From Mameliella sp. CS4 (GTDB taxonomy: Bacteria; Pseudomonadota; Alphaproteobacteria; Rhodobacterales; Rhodobacteraceae), in assembly GCF_019392335.1 (NCBI RefSeq), contig NZ_JAHXRQ010000027.1, positions 1 to 53,393 of the forward strand: a stretch of DNA of 53,393 nucleotides, read 5' to 3'. Of the stretch, positions 8,046 to 16,523 are shown one piece after another. The notes beneath the pieces were generated by a model that did not search any database, had not been told where the DNA came from, and worked only from the letters and a program-made list of their open reading frames with translations. Position 1 is the stretch's first letter, and every line of letters begins with the position of its first letter. The translations under genes and the position numbers were made by a program.

Positions 8046-9130
8046 AACGGATTGCCCTTGTGATTGCGATGCTTCTGGCTGGCGCAGCGGCGGCCCAGCC
8101 CGTCCCCGAAGCCTTGAAATCCTATGGCCCCGCCGATGCCGGGCGTCGTCTGCTGGTGCGCGGCACCACCGATATCGCCCGGTTCGAAACGGTGCTGCAA
8201 CTGTTTGCGTCCCGCCCGGGCGGGCTTGGCATCGACTACGAGCAATGGGGCTCGAACGATCTGTTCGAGGTGACCCTGACGGATTGCAAAAGGGGCGGGC
8301 AGGCCGCCGACATGGTGATCAGCTCCGCCGTCGATCTTCAGGTCAAGCTCGCCAATGACGGCTGCGCCAGGGCGCATCGGTCGACCGGAACCGCCTCCCT
8401 GCCGCAGGTCGCCAACTGGCGTGACGAGGTCTTCGGCATCACCCGCGAACTCGCGGTGATCGTCTATAACAGGCGCCTGATCGACGACGCAGAGGTGCCG
8501 CGCTCGCGGTTCGACCTGATCGACCTGCTGCGCCCCGAGGACAGCCGGTTTCGCGGGCGGGTCGCCACCTATGATATCGAGGCCTCGGGGCTGGGGTATC
8601 TTTTTGCCTTTGCCGACGCGCAACAGGCCACGACCTTCGGCAGCCTGATCGAAGCCTTCGGGCGCAGCGGCGCGGTTGCCACCTGTTGCTCGTCCGAGAT
8701 CATCGACGGCGTGGCCGACGGCACCTACCTGATCGCCTATAACGTCCTCGGCTCCTATGCGCTGGCCCGGGCCGAGGAAAACCCGGACATTGCCGCCGTG
8801 GCGCCCGACGACTACACGCTGGTCCTGTCCCGCGCCGCGTTGATCCCCCGGCAGGCCGCAGAGCCGGAGCTGGCCGGGGCGTTCCTGGATTTCATGCTGT
8901 CCGAGACCGGTCGGTCGGCCCTGGAGGCGGCACACCTGATCGTGAGAACCGACGACCGGGCACCTGCCGCCCTGCGCCTGCCGGAGACGCCGGAAACAAG
9001 CTTTCGGCCCATTGCCCTCACGCCGTCCCTTTTGGTGGGCCTCGACCAACACAAGCGGCGGGATTTCGTCGCGCTCTGGCGGTCGACCTTCCCGAATGAA
9101 ACCGGCGGCACCGAGGCGCGGCCGAAATGA
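8042..9130 (+). CDS. Periplasmic ABC-type substrate-binding protein, probable sensor partner
   Basis: The product is an extracellular solute-binding protein of the iron/spermidine-type fold, about 362 residues, with a signal peptide (MKRIALVIAMLLAGAAAAQ). Typical segments are TDIARFETVLQLFASR, VISSAVDLQVKLANDG, ELAVIVYNRRL and GAFLDFMLSETGRSALEA. Its ATG overlaps the stop of the kinase (ATGA), so it is part of the signalling operon. No permease or ATPase gene is nearby, which suggests it presents a ligand to the sensor kinase rather than, or as well as, feeding a transporter. That role is inferred from context. Confidence 0.88.
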   Translation: MKRIALVIAMLLAGAAAAQPVPEALKSYGPADAGRRLLVRGTTDIARFETVLQLFASRPGGLGIDYEQWGSNDLFEVTLTDCKRGGQAADMVISSAVDLQVKLANDGCARAHRSTGTASLPQVANWRDEVFGITRELAVIVYNRRLIDDAEVPRSRFDLIDLLRPEDSRFRGRVATYDIEASGLGYLFAFADAQQATTFGSLIEAFGRSGAVATCCSSEIIDGVADGTYLIAYNVLGSYALARAEENPDIAAVAPDDYTLVLSRAALIPRQAAEPELAGAFLDFMLSETGRSALEAAHLIVRTDDRAPAALRLPETPETSFRPIALTPSLLVGLDQHKRRDFVALWRSTFPNETGGTEARPK

Positions 9131-9238
9131 TCACGACGACCGGTCTGGGGGTTGGCGGAAACGGAAGAACCCCTGCTGCCAGCAGATCGCCAAAGCCGAC
9201 GGTAACCGTCAGATGACGACTTCGGGCCCCAAGTTGAC

Positions 9239-9699
9239 ATGTCAGGTAGTGCGGGGAATGCTGTCGCATTGGTGAACTCTTACCCTGATACGATCACTGG
9301 TAGATGTTACTGTGGCGCGATAACTTTCCGTAGTTCATCAAAACCGCAAGCCGTGGCTTACTGCCATTGCGACGATTGTCGCCGTGCAACGGGTGGACCC
9401 GTTGCGGCCTTCGCAGCATTTGATGTGAACGCGGTTGTGTTCAAACCGAACAGGGGAAAAGCGTCAGTATAAACCCAGGCATTTTACGGACTTTTTGCGA
9501 CAGCTGCGGTTCGTCTCTGGCAGGCATTTACGACTATCTGCCAAATCAGGTTTTCATTTCACTGGGCGTTATTGATCAAGCGGGAAGCCTCTCACCCGAA
9601 GTCCATGCACACGAGGGCGAATGCCTTCCTTGGCTACATATCGATGATGATCTTGAGCGCTCGGATGCGACAGCGACTGCGTTCTTGAAAGCACCTTGA
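9239..9699 (+). pseudogene. GFA/CENP-V domain protein, frameshifted
   Basis: GFA-domain proteins bind zinc and are related to glutathione-dependent formaldehyde-activating enzyme. The first frame (9239-9472) has GRCYCGAITF and AYCHCDDCRRATGG, then stops at a TAA soon after FKPNRGK. From about 9463 a second frame continues with NPGILRTFCDSCGS, the third zinc-site motif, and runs to TGA at 9697-9699 (AFLKAP). One missing base in the GGGGAAAA run at 9453-9460 explains the break. The gene uses more A/T-rich codons than its neighbours, suggesting recent transfer. A sequencing error in the homopolymer is the main alternative to true decay. Confidence 0.8.
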
Positions 9700-9766
9700 A
9701 ATACGAGACGATGGTTTGAGTAGTGTCCCCTTCGTCCCGCGTAGCTGCCATACGCCAAAGCACCCC

Positions 9767-9798
9767 GCAGGCAATTCGGGACCTTTCGAATTGCCTGC
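9767..9798. terminator. Perfect 12-bp inverted repeat, probable terminator
   Basis: GCAGGCAATTCG at 9767-9778 and CGAATTGCCTGC at 9787-9798 pair perfectly around an 8-base loop. The hairpin lies 10 bases past the thioesterase stop on the minus strand and after the GFA pseudogene on the plus strand, so it could end both. No long T-run follows on either strand, so factor-independent termination is not certain. Confidence 0.6.
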
Positions 9799-9807
9799 GT
9801 TGTTCCC

Positions 9808-10197
9808 CTAGTTCTCGGCCACCGGCCTTGGCCGACCGTCCGTGTCCAGCGCGACGAAGGCGAAGGTGGCGCAGGTAACCTTCTCGCTGTCCTCGCTGGC
9901 GCGACTTCGTCGCCAGGCTGTCACGTGGATATTCATCGAGGTCCGCCCGAGGCGCGTGATCTCGGCATAGAGGGACACCTCATCGCCGACCCTCACCGGT
10001 CGATGGAACTTCATTCCATCGACCGCGACCGTTGCGGCCCGGCCGCGCGCGGTGAGTGCGGCAAGGTTGCCCGCCGCCAGGTCCATCTGTGACATGAGCC
10101 AGCCACCAAAGATGTCGCCCGCCGGGTTGGTGTCTGCCGGCATGGCGATCGTGCGGATCGCGGGGCTGCCGGCCGGCGGGGTGTCCACGCCCTCCAT
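9808..10197 (-). CDS. Hotdog-fold acyl-CoA thioesterase
   Basis: This 129-residue single hotdog domain resembles the YciA/BACH-type acyl-CoA thioesterases: the NPAGDIFGGWLMSQMD segment with its catalytic Asp, then AVDGMKFHRPVRVGDEVSLYA and a TFAFVALD strand. It hydrolyses an acyl-CoA, substrate unknown. The ATG at 10197 overlaps the stop of the large CoA-binding/citrate-synthase-like gene (TGATG), so the two are translationally coupled. This ties the thioesterase to the acyl-CoA produced or used by that enzyme. Longer open frame upstream to 10371 is only overlap with the preceding gene. Confidence 0.9.
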   Translation of the reverse strand: MEGVDTPPAGSPAIRTIAMPADTNPAGDIFGGWLMSQMDLAAGNLAALTARGRAATVAVDGMKFHRPVRVGDEVSLYAEITRLGRTSMNIHVTAWRRSRASEDSEKVTCATFAFVALDTDGRPRPVAEN

Positions 10198-12908
10198 CAG
10201 ACCACGTGCCCACAGGCCGAGGCCGGCGTCCGGGTGTCCATGTTCCGCCCCCGGTTCAGGTGGTCGTCGATTTCCGCAGCAGAGCCGATCATCCGGCCAT
10301 AGAGGAACACCGTAAAGGCGGCGTTCTCCAGATCGTGCTTTTTCAGCGCGCCGGACTGGTAGTCCTTCCACAAGAGCGACAACAGCAAGGCGGCGATGAC
10401 CGCGTCGACATTGACGCAGAACACATAGCGCGACGCGCCGGTATCGTAGAGCGCCTGCACCAGCTCACGGTAGAAGGCGTGGAAGATATTGTAGTCGCCC
10501 CGCTCTTTCATGAACCCGGCAATGAAGCGTTCGCGCGGGTCATGGTTGACCGGCTTGCCCTTGAAGATCGGGTGATGGACGCCAGGCAGCGCGCGCACCT
10601 CGGATCCAAGCTCCTTGGCCTCGGCCTTGGCACGCTTGTAGTCCTTGGCAAAGTCGCGGGCCATCTGTTTCAGGTCGATGCCGTGGTTCGGATCAGTCGG
10701 ATCCGTCAGCCCCTTGCCCTCGAACTCTTGCAGCAGGAAGGCCATGCCTTCAAAGCCGTTGCCGCCGTGGCTGTAGCCGCAATGGCTGAGAAACCCGAGC
10801 ATCGCCTTGTTGATCTGCACGCGATCGGGCGTTTGCGGGCCGTCTGCGGCCACCGCCCCCTTGGCGCCCTGGGCCGAGATCGAGCCGGGACCGTTGGAGA
10901 TCAGAAGCCCGACGAGGATCTGCAGCGGCAGGGATTCCTCGGGCGTCGGTTTCTTGCCGGTCATCGCCAGGTAGCAGAGATCGGCCATGGTCCATTCCGA
11001 GAACCGCTCTTCACGGGGGATGCCGCAGAGCGATCCGGACTGGTGATGCGTCCCGGGGATCGTCGCGCCGACCATCACACCGTAGAGCCGCAGGTACCAC
11101 GGCAGGGTATGCGCCGTCAGCTTGGTGATCCGCTTGCGCATCAGCGGCCCCCAGGAAATGGTCAGCGCAATCGCCGCCAAGATCGCATCGCGGTTGAGCC
11201 TCGCGTCGAGACCGCCGAGGAATTTCAGGAAGACCGACTTGCCGCCCCGTGCCGCGACCGCCTTCAGCATCGCCTCGGGACGTGGGTCGTCCTTGTCCTC
11301 GGGGCCGGCCAGAAAGAGCGCACGAGACTGTTCGTCCAGCGTGATGCCGGAGGTGTCGAAATCCTCGTCACTGCCGTCCTGCAGCCCGGAATGGGCGAAA
11401 AGCTCGATCAGCATGTCCGTGCAGTTCAGCGCGCGTTCCAGCCGGTTCGGCCCGACGATCGCCGCAGCCGTGGCCATGACGGCATTCGGCGCGTTTCCAG
11501 CCTCGCGGGCGGCATCCGCCGCCACCAGGATCGGATCGCCCACCAGGTTGACCTCTGCCGCGACGGCCACGTCCAGCAGCGCGCGGCCATTCTCGTTGGC
11601 GATTTCATGCACCAGCGGCAGCGCGAAATTGGCCTCCAGCGGCTCCAGCGCGAGATCGAGAACGGAATGCCCGTGCACGCTCGTCACCTGGCTTTTCGGG
11701 TCCATCACCGAGGCGCCGGATTTGTCCTTCATCGTCTGGCGAGCGACCATTGCGCCGATATGCTCCTTCAGTGCCTCGACCTGCTCGTCATAGGGAGCCG
11801 AGGGCTTCACAGGCTTCAGCGCCAGTTCCTCGGGCAGGTTCAGACCGCGATCATTGGCCATCCACGGTTTTAGCGCCAGACTGCCGGTCGACGGAAAATC
11901 GGGCGTTTCGCCGTTCAGCTCCATCACCGCCGTCAGGGCCGCCGGAATGTCGGAGATGTTGTTTACCACGGCGCCCTTTTTCGACACCACCGGGTTGTCG
12001 GGCGTGTAGACGCCTTCTGTGCCGAAGGCCTCGATAAACCAGTTTTCCTTGTCTTCGGCCTTGTCGCCGGTGCCGGCCATCGCCCCGGCATGTCCGACCG
12101 CACGCGTCAGTTTCGATTTCCAGCGTCCGACCACGCAGGCGACGGTCGGCTTGCCAAAATCAATGTCGTGCTCGTAGTAGCCACCCGGCTCGACATAAAG
12201 AACCGCCGCCTTGGTGCGGTCGTCGTTCTTCAACGCATGGGCGAAATCGCGGGCCGCGTAATGGATGTAAACGTCCTTGCCTGACGAGATCAGCGTCGTC
12301 GTGCCCCAGCCCTCAGTCGCGAGATACTGCGCGATGGTGGTTGTGAAGCCGCCGGAGTTGGAAAAGATCGACACCGATCCCTTGAGCAGCGACTCGTCCG
12401 GGTGGTCGCCACCAAGCGCGCCGCCGATCCGCACCCGGTTCCAGCTGTCGGCCACGCCAAGGCAGTTGCCGCCGACGATGTCGATGTTGTTGGCCTGCGC
12501 CATGGCGCGGATTTCGCGGGCGTCATGCACCGCGATCTTCTCGGTGATGATGACGATCTTTTCGAGGCCGCTGTTCACGCGGATCAGTTCGGCCACGCCG
12601 TCGCGCACCCCTGAGGGTGGCAGGTAGACAACGCCGACATTGAAATCATGCCCGGCGTCCAGCCCCTCACGCACGTTGTTGTAGACCGGTATGTCGCCTG
12701 CGGGCGTCTTCAGCACACTGCCCGCCTTGCCGGGGGCGGTGCCGAACACCACGTTGCCGCCGGAAAAGGCGTGGCTCGTCGGCGTCACCTGACGGGATTC
12801 GCCGCCCATGATATTGAGCACGCAAACGCGATCTTCGCGCGTGGCCATGTCGCTCAGCGCGTTGATGCCGAGATAATAGGGAAAGCCCTGAATTCTCTGC
12901 TTGTTCAT
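10197..12908 (-). CDS. ATP-citrate-lyase-like large subunit: CoA-binding + citrate-synthase-like lyase
   Basis: The 903-residue protein joins a SucD-like CoA-binding/ligase half (about residues 1-330) to a citrate-synthase-like half (about 400-900). The phospho-histidine motif GHAGAMAG places His273 as the phosphate carrier. The lyase half keeps the three citrate-synthase catalytic positions: SHGG (His714), GVHHPIFKGKP (His778/779) and FCVNVDAVI (Asp835). With the 426-residue ATP-grasp partner upstream this matches the plan of ATP-citrate lyase (citrate + ATP + CoA to acetyl-CoA + oxaloacetate). However, the large subunit is far longer than the roughly 610 residues of green-sulfur-bacterial AclA, so another hydroxy-acid substrate is possible. 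The start ATG follows GAGGAAAGACA. Confidence 0.85.
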   Translation of the reverse strand: MNKQRIQGFPYYLGINALSDMATREDRVCVLNIMGGESRQVTPTSHAFSGGNVVFGTAPGKAGSVLKTPAGDIPVYNNVREGLDAGHDFNVGVVYLPPSGVRDGVAELIRVNSGLEKIVIITEKIAVHDAREIRAMAQANNIDIVGGNCLGVADSWNRVRIGGALGGDHPDESLLKGSVSIFSNSGGFTTTIAQYLATEGWGTTTLISSGKDVYIHYAARDFAHALKNDDRTKAAVLYVEPGGYYEHDIDFGKPTVACVVGRWKSKLTRAVGHAGAMAGTGDKAEDKENWFIEAFGTEGVYTPDNPVVSKKGAVVNNISDIPAALTAVMELNGETPDFPSTGSLALKPWMANDRGLNLPEELALKPVKPSAPYDEQVEALKEHIGAMVARQTMKDKSGASVMDPKSQVTSVHGHSVLDLALEPLEANFALPLVHEIANENGRALLDVAVAAEVNLVGDPILVAADAAREAGNAPNAVMATAAAIVGPNRLERALNCTDMLIELFAHSGLQDGSDEDFDTSGITLDEQSRALFLAGPEDKDDPRPEAMLKAVAARGGKSVFLKFLGGLDARLNRDAILAAIALTISWGPLMRKRITKLTAHTLPWYLRLYGVMVGATIPGTHHQSGSLCGIPREERFSEWTMADLCYLAMTGKKPTPEESLPLQILVGLLISNGPGSISAQGAKGAVAADGPQTPDRVQINKAMLGFLSHCGYSHGGNGFEGMAFLLQEFEGKGLTDPTDPNHGIDLKQMARDFAKDYKRAKAEAKELGSEVRALPGVHHPIFKGKPVNHDPRERFIAGFMKERGDYNIFHAFYRELVQALYDTGASRYVFCVNVDAVIAALLLSLLWKDYQSGALKKHDLENAAFTVFLYGRMIGSAAEIDDHLNRGRNMDTRTPASACGHVV

Positions 12909-12923
12909 TGTCTTTCCTCCCCC

Positions 12924-14204
12924 TCAGGCCGCAGCCGAAATGCCAAGGTGGCGCGCGATCTCTTCGCGTCCGCCATCGCGCATCCACAAATCGACGTCCT
13001 TGGCATAGTTCACCACTTCCGAAATCGCGCTGTCGAAGCCGAAGAACCGGTAGGGCAGGCCAAGGCTGTCGAGCGTATCGGCCAGGTTGCCAAAGCCGCG
13101 CACGAGGTTTGGCCCGCCGCGCCCCACCACGACATAAAGCGGAACCGGCCCGCGCGTCGCGAAATGCTCGCGCAGCGCGTCGCCCATGCCCCGGAGGGTT
13201 TCGAGAATGTCGGTGTTGTTCGACTTGCCGCCGATGATGAACAGGACGTTGGTCTGGGCAAGGAAATGCTTGTAGCAGATCGAGGCGACGGATTTCATCT
13301 TTTCATACGGCGGGTTGCCGCCAAAGTCTGATGAAATGATCGCCGCATCGCCCAGCACTTCGGTCACCAGGCTGTTGGCTCCGCCGCCAAAGGTGGGCGC
13401 AAGAATGGTGCCCTTTTCGTTGATCACGAAGACATCCGACTGCCCCTGGTGGGTGCGCAGCTGGTTGACCTCTTGTTCAAAGGGCGAAATGTCCGAGGCG
13501 AACAGCTGATCGGGCAGGCCGAGCCGCGCCACGCGCGGGTCGTCGCGGTCAAAGCCGCATTTGAAATCGCAGGCGACGGGCATCAGGCGACCGTTCTTTC
13601 CGGGGCGCATCCGGATCGGGTTCAGTTCCAGCGTGGTCATGCCGTAGTGGTGCATCAATTCCCAAAGCTTGGGCAGTTGCTGCACCAGCGGCGAGATGAT
13701 CTCCTTCGGCGCGCCGATATCGGTCAGCGCATTGGCGACGACAAAAGCCTTGAGCCCGGTCAGCGCGTCGAAAGGCACCGTGACGATTTCGTCCTTGCCC
13801 AGTTCCTCGATATCGACCCCGCCGCGATGGGTGAGCGTCATGGTCGGCGCGCGAAACTGGCTGTCGTCGGTGATCGAGAAATAGACCTCGTGCTCGGCGG
13901 GCACACCGGCCTCGAAGGTCACGCCATTGGCCTTGGCGGTGACGTTGCCGTGCTTATGCTCGGCGAAATAGAGCCGCTCCTTCTCGGCCAAGGCCGATTT
14001 CAGATCACGCACCATGCCGACAAGGCCGGCCTTGCCTTTCTTGCCGATGGCGCCCTTGAAGATCGGTTTCACGAACACCAGCCCGTGCTTGTCCAGAAAC
14101 GCCTGGATTTCATCCTCGCTCGCACCTGGTCCCAGCACCTCCGAGCATGGGAAATCCACGTGTTTCAAAAGTCGCGACCCGTGCAACAGTCCAGTGATTT
14201 GCAT
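12924..14204 (-). CDS. ATP-citrate-lyase/SucC-like ATP-grasp subunit
   Basis: This 426-residue subunit has an ATP-grasp fold (FVKPIFKGAIGKKGKAG lysine strand, LTLTHRGGVDIEELG, and the metal-binding TLELNPIRM) followed by a citrate-binding-like domain (TFGGGANSLVTEVLGD, FIIGGKSNNTDILE, VVGRGGPNLVRGFG). It would activate the acid with ATP and pass phosphate to His273 of the large subunit. The ATG at 14204 is set by GAGGAGGAG just upstream. The large-subunit gene starts 15 bases after its stop, giving an operon of small subunit, large subunit and thioesterase. Confidence 0.88.
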   Translation of the reverse strand: MQITGLLHGSRLLKHVDFPCSEVLGPGASEDEIQAFLDKHGLVFVKPIFKGAIGKKGKAGLVGMVRDLKSALAEKERLYFAEHKHGNVTAKANGVTFEAGVPAEHEVYFSITDDSQFRAPTMTLTHRGGVDIEELGKDEIVTVPFDALTGLKAFVVANALTDIGAPKEIISPLVQQLPKLWELMHHYGMTTLELNPIRMRPGKNGRLMPVACDFKCGFDRDDPRVARLGLPDQLFASDISPFEQEVNQLRTHQGQSDVFVINEKGTILAPTFGGGANSLVTEVLGDAAIISSDFGGNPPYEKMKSVASICYKHFLAQTNVLFIIGGKSNNTDILETLRGMGDALREHFATRGPVPLYVVVGRGGPNLVRGFGNLADTLDSLGLPYRFFGFDSAISEVVNYAKDVDLWMRDGGREEIARHLGISAAA

Positions 14205-14481
14205 GTGACTCCTCCTCAAAGCCCGCGGCTCCCCACCGCGCCATTCGAGGCGCCTTTTAGGGGGCCAAGCTGTCGCCTACCTGTCAGGAAGGCTGACCCG
14301 CCGCTGTGGGGGCTGCAAAAGCGGAGGATGGGACAGACACCATGCAATCCAGATCGCACTCGGTTCTTCGGCGCAACCGTCCGGATGTCCCGCTGAGTTC
14401 GATTTGGCATGGGGAATCCTTCGCAAATCCAAGGGGATGCGGACGTAGGATTTTCTCAGCAAGAAACCTGAGGAGATTCTG

Positions 14482-15140
14482 ATGAAGATGACGAGATTTG
14501 GCGAACCACGGATCCTTGCGATCCTGCGCCAAGCCGGGGCGGCGTTCCGGTTGCCGAGCTTTGCCGTGAGCATGGCATCGTTTTGCAAATGCCCGCGACG
14601 TATGGCGGCGTGGCCGCGTCGATGATCAGCCAGATGACGAGCCCGGAGGATAAGAACAGGCGATTGAAGGCCATGTTTGCGGACCCGCGCATGCAGGCGG
14701 AATAAACCTGGTCGATGGACTTCATGGCCGATCGGCTGACTGACGGACATGCCTTCCGGCTGCTGAACGTGCTGGACGCCTTCAACAGGGACGGTCTGGG
14801 CATTGAGGCAGATTTCTCATTGCCCGCGGAACGCGTCATCCGCAGCCTGGAAACATCATCGAATGGCGCGGCAAGCCCAAGACGATCCGCGTGGACATCG
14901 GCCCCGAATACATCGGTGGCACCTTGATGGAATGGGTGACCCACATCCAGCCCGGGAAGCCGCAACAGAACGCCTAGGTGGTGCGCTCGGACGGTCCGGT
15001 ACGAAAGGTTGAACCTCTACATCTTCGAAACTATCGAAAAGGCGCAGCCGATTGCCATTGAGTGGCCCTGGTCCTGCGACACCGAATGCCCCAACATGGG
15101 CAACGGCGGCATGACCGCTCGCAGGGAAACTGAAGAGGGC
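14482..15140 (+). mobile_element. Decayed IS3-family (IS407-type) element relic
   Basis: An OrfA start (ATG 14482, MKMTRFGEPRILAILRQAG) preceded by AGGAG is followed by fragments in shifting frames (MISQMTSPEDKNRRLKAMF-like at about 14620-14680). Then comes an OrfB core piece from 14715 (MDFMADRLTDGHAFRLLNVL, ADFSLPAERVIRSLE), continuing after a shift as IEWRGKPKTIRVD and HIQPGKPQQNA, then a stop. The end of OrfA and the start of OrfB are missing and several frameshifts are present, so the element is dead. I could not define its terminal repeats. Confidence 0.8.
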
Positions 15141-15434
15141 AGCGAGAACTCCACGGCCAAGCCCCGGAAGAACCGGGGGATGACCGTGTGGCGGTCGGCC
15201 TTGAGGGCGGGAAGGTGCGGTGCCCCGACCTTGTCCGGATCGAGCCGGATGGTCGGGGAACCGCGCTTCCCCAGGGCCGCGTTTTCGGACGGCCAGATCC
15301 CCGTCCTTTGGCTCGGGGGCAGGGCTTTTACATATCCCCTACCACGCCGGGCACAGACGATGGCACGCACTTTGGCCTTTGTGCAACAGGGCCCCGACCG
15401 AGATCTCTGGGTGTGATGGCCTGTCCGTGCAAGA
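15141..15434. other. About 290 bp with no supported gene
   Basis: Between the IS relic and the ABC ATPase stop, open frames exist on both strands but none has a ribosome site or recognisable protein. An ACCGGGGGATGACCG stretch near 15172-15187 might be the outer end of the IS relic. No terminator with a U-run is obvious for the large minus-strand operon ending at 15435. Confidence 0.35.
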
Positions 15435-16520
15435 TCAATCGTTCAGCACCGCCATGCTGTCTGCCTCCCAACCGATCCAGATCGGATCGCTGCCGACCGA
15501 CTGGCCGATCTCGGCATCCACATATGCCTTCAACAGGGCGTCTCCCTTGTCTCCCACGGCAATCTGCATCGCCATGCGGGACCCGAGGAACGTCTTGCCG
15601 ACGACGCGCCCCTGCACCGCGTTCGCGGTCTGCGGGCGATCGGCATGGAACCCCAGTTTCTCAAGCCGGACCGAAGCGGTGATCGGCTTGCCCTCGGTCG
15701 GGACGCCGCCGGGTGCGGTGCCCTTGAGCGTCGTGCCTTCCCAGTCCATGACAACCTTGTCGCCTTCGGTGCCGCGCATCCAGCCGGACAACAGGTTCGT
15801 CTCGCCGATGAACTCTGCCACAAAGCGGCTGGCCGGGCGGAAGTAGAGTTCTTCCGGCGTGCCGTCCTGTTCGACCCGGCCCTTGTTCATGACAACGATG
15901 CGGTCCGACATGGTCAATGCTTCTTCCTGGTCGTGAGTCACGAAGAAGAAAGTCTTGTTGGTGCGGCGCTGGATCGACTTCAGTTCCTGTTGCACCTGGC
16001 CGCGCAGTTTCGCGTCCAGCGCCCCCAGCGGCTCGTCCAGCAGCAAGAGCGAGGGGTCGGGCGCCAGCGCCCGGGCCAGCGCCACGCGCTGCCGCTGGCC
16101 GCCGGACAGTTGCACCGGGTAACGGTCGGCATAGGACTCGAGTTCGAGAAAGGACATGATCTCGTCCGAACGCCGCTTGATCTCGGACTTGCCCATTCCC
16201 TTGAGTTCGAGCCCGAAGGAAATGTTCTTGGCCACTGTCATGTGCGGGAACAGGGCATAGTCCTGAAACACCATGTTCACATGGCGTTTCTCGGGTGCCT
16301 GGTTGGTCACATCCTCACCGTCGAGGATAACGCGGCCCGTTGTCGGGCGTTCGAAGCCGCCCAGGATCCGGAGCGTCGTGGATTTACCGCACCCCGAGGG
16401 GCCGAGGAAGGTCACGAACTCGCCCCGCGCGATGTCCAGCGTCAGGTTGTCCAGCGCGACGGTCTCTCCAAAATGCTTGGACAGGCCCTCGATGCGCACA
16501 AGAGGTGTCTGGTCGGTCAT
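15435..16520 (-). CDS. Spermidine/putrescine-type ABC transporter ATPase (PotA-like)
   Basis: The 361-residue ATPase has Walker A GPSGCGKST at about residue 40, Q-loop FQDYALFPHM, the signature LSGGQRQRVALARAL, Walker B LLLLDEPLGALD and H-loop FVTHDQEEAL. A C-terminal TOBE_2-like regulatory domain spans about residues 280-355. It energises the two permeases encoded just before it. It is the last gene of the ten-gene minus-strand run, 3 bases after the PotC-like stop. The polyamine assignment is by family; the real substrate may be another cationic amine or amino-acid derivative. Confidence 0.93.
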   Translation of the reverse strand: MTDQTPLVRIEGLSKHFGETVALDNLTLDIARGEFVTFLGPSGCGKSTTLRILGGFERPTTGRVILDGEDVTNQAPEKRHVNMVFQDYALFPHMTVAKNISFGLELKGMGKSEIKRRSDEIMSFLELESYADRYPVQLSGGQRQRVALARALAPDPSLLLLDEPLGALDAKLRGQVQQELKSIQRRTNKTFFFVTHDQEEALTMSDRIVVMNKGRVEQDGTPEELYFRPASRFVAEFIGETNLLSGWMRGTEGDKVVMDWEGTTLKGTAPGGVPTEGKPITASVRLEKLGFHADRPQTANAVQGRVVGKTFLGSRMAMQIAVGDKGDALLKAYVDAEIGQSVGSDPIWIGWEADSMAVLND

Positions 16521-16523
16521 GGA

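Noticed and set aside
10206..11873. Open frame of 555 codons antisense to the citrate-lyase-like gene
   Set aside because: Shadow of a well-supported gene with conserved catalytic motifs.
15188..15846. Several plus-strand frames near the end of the PotA-like gene
   Set aside because: Arg/Pro/Ser-rich products typical of out-of-frame reading of GC-rich DNA; no ribosome site.
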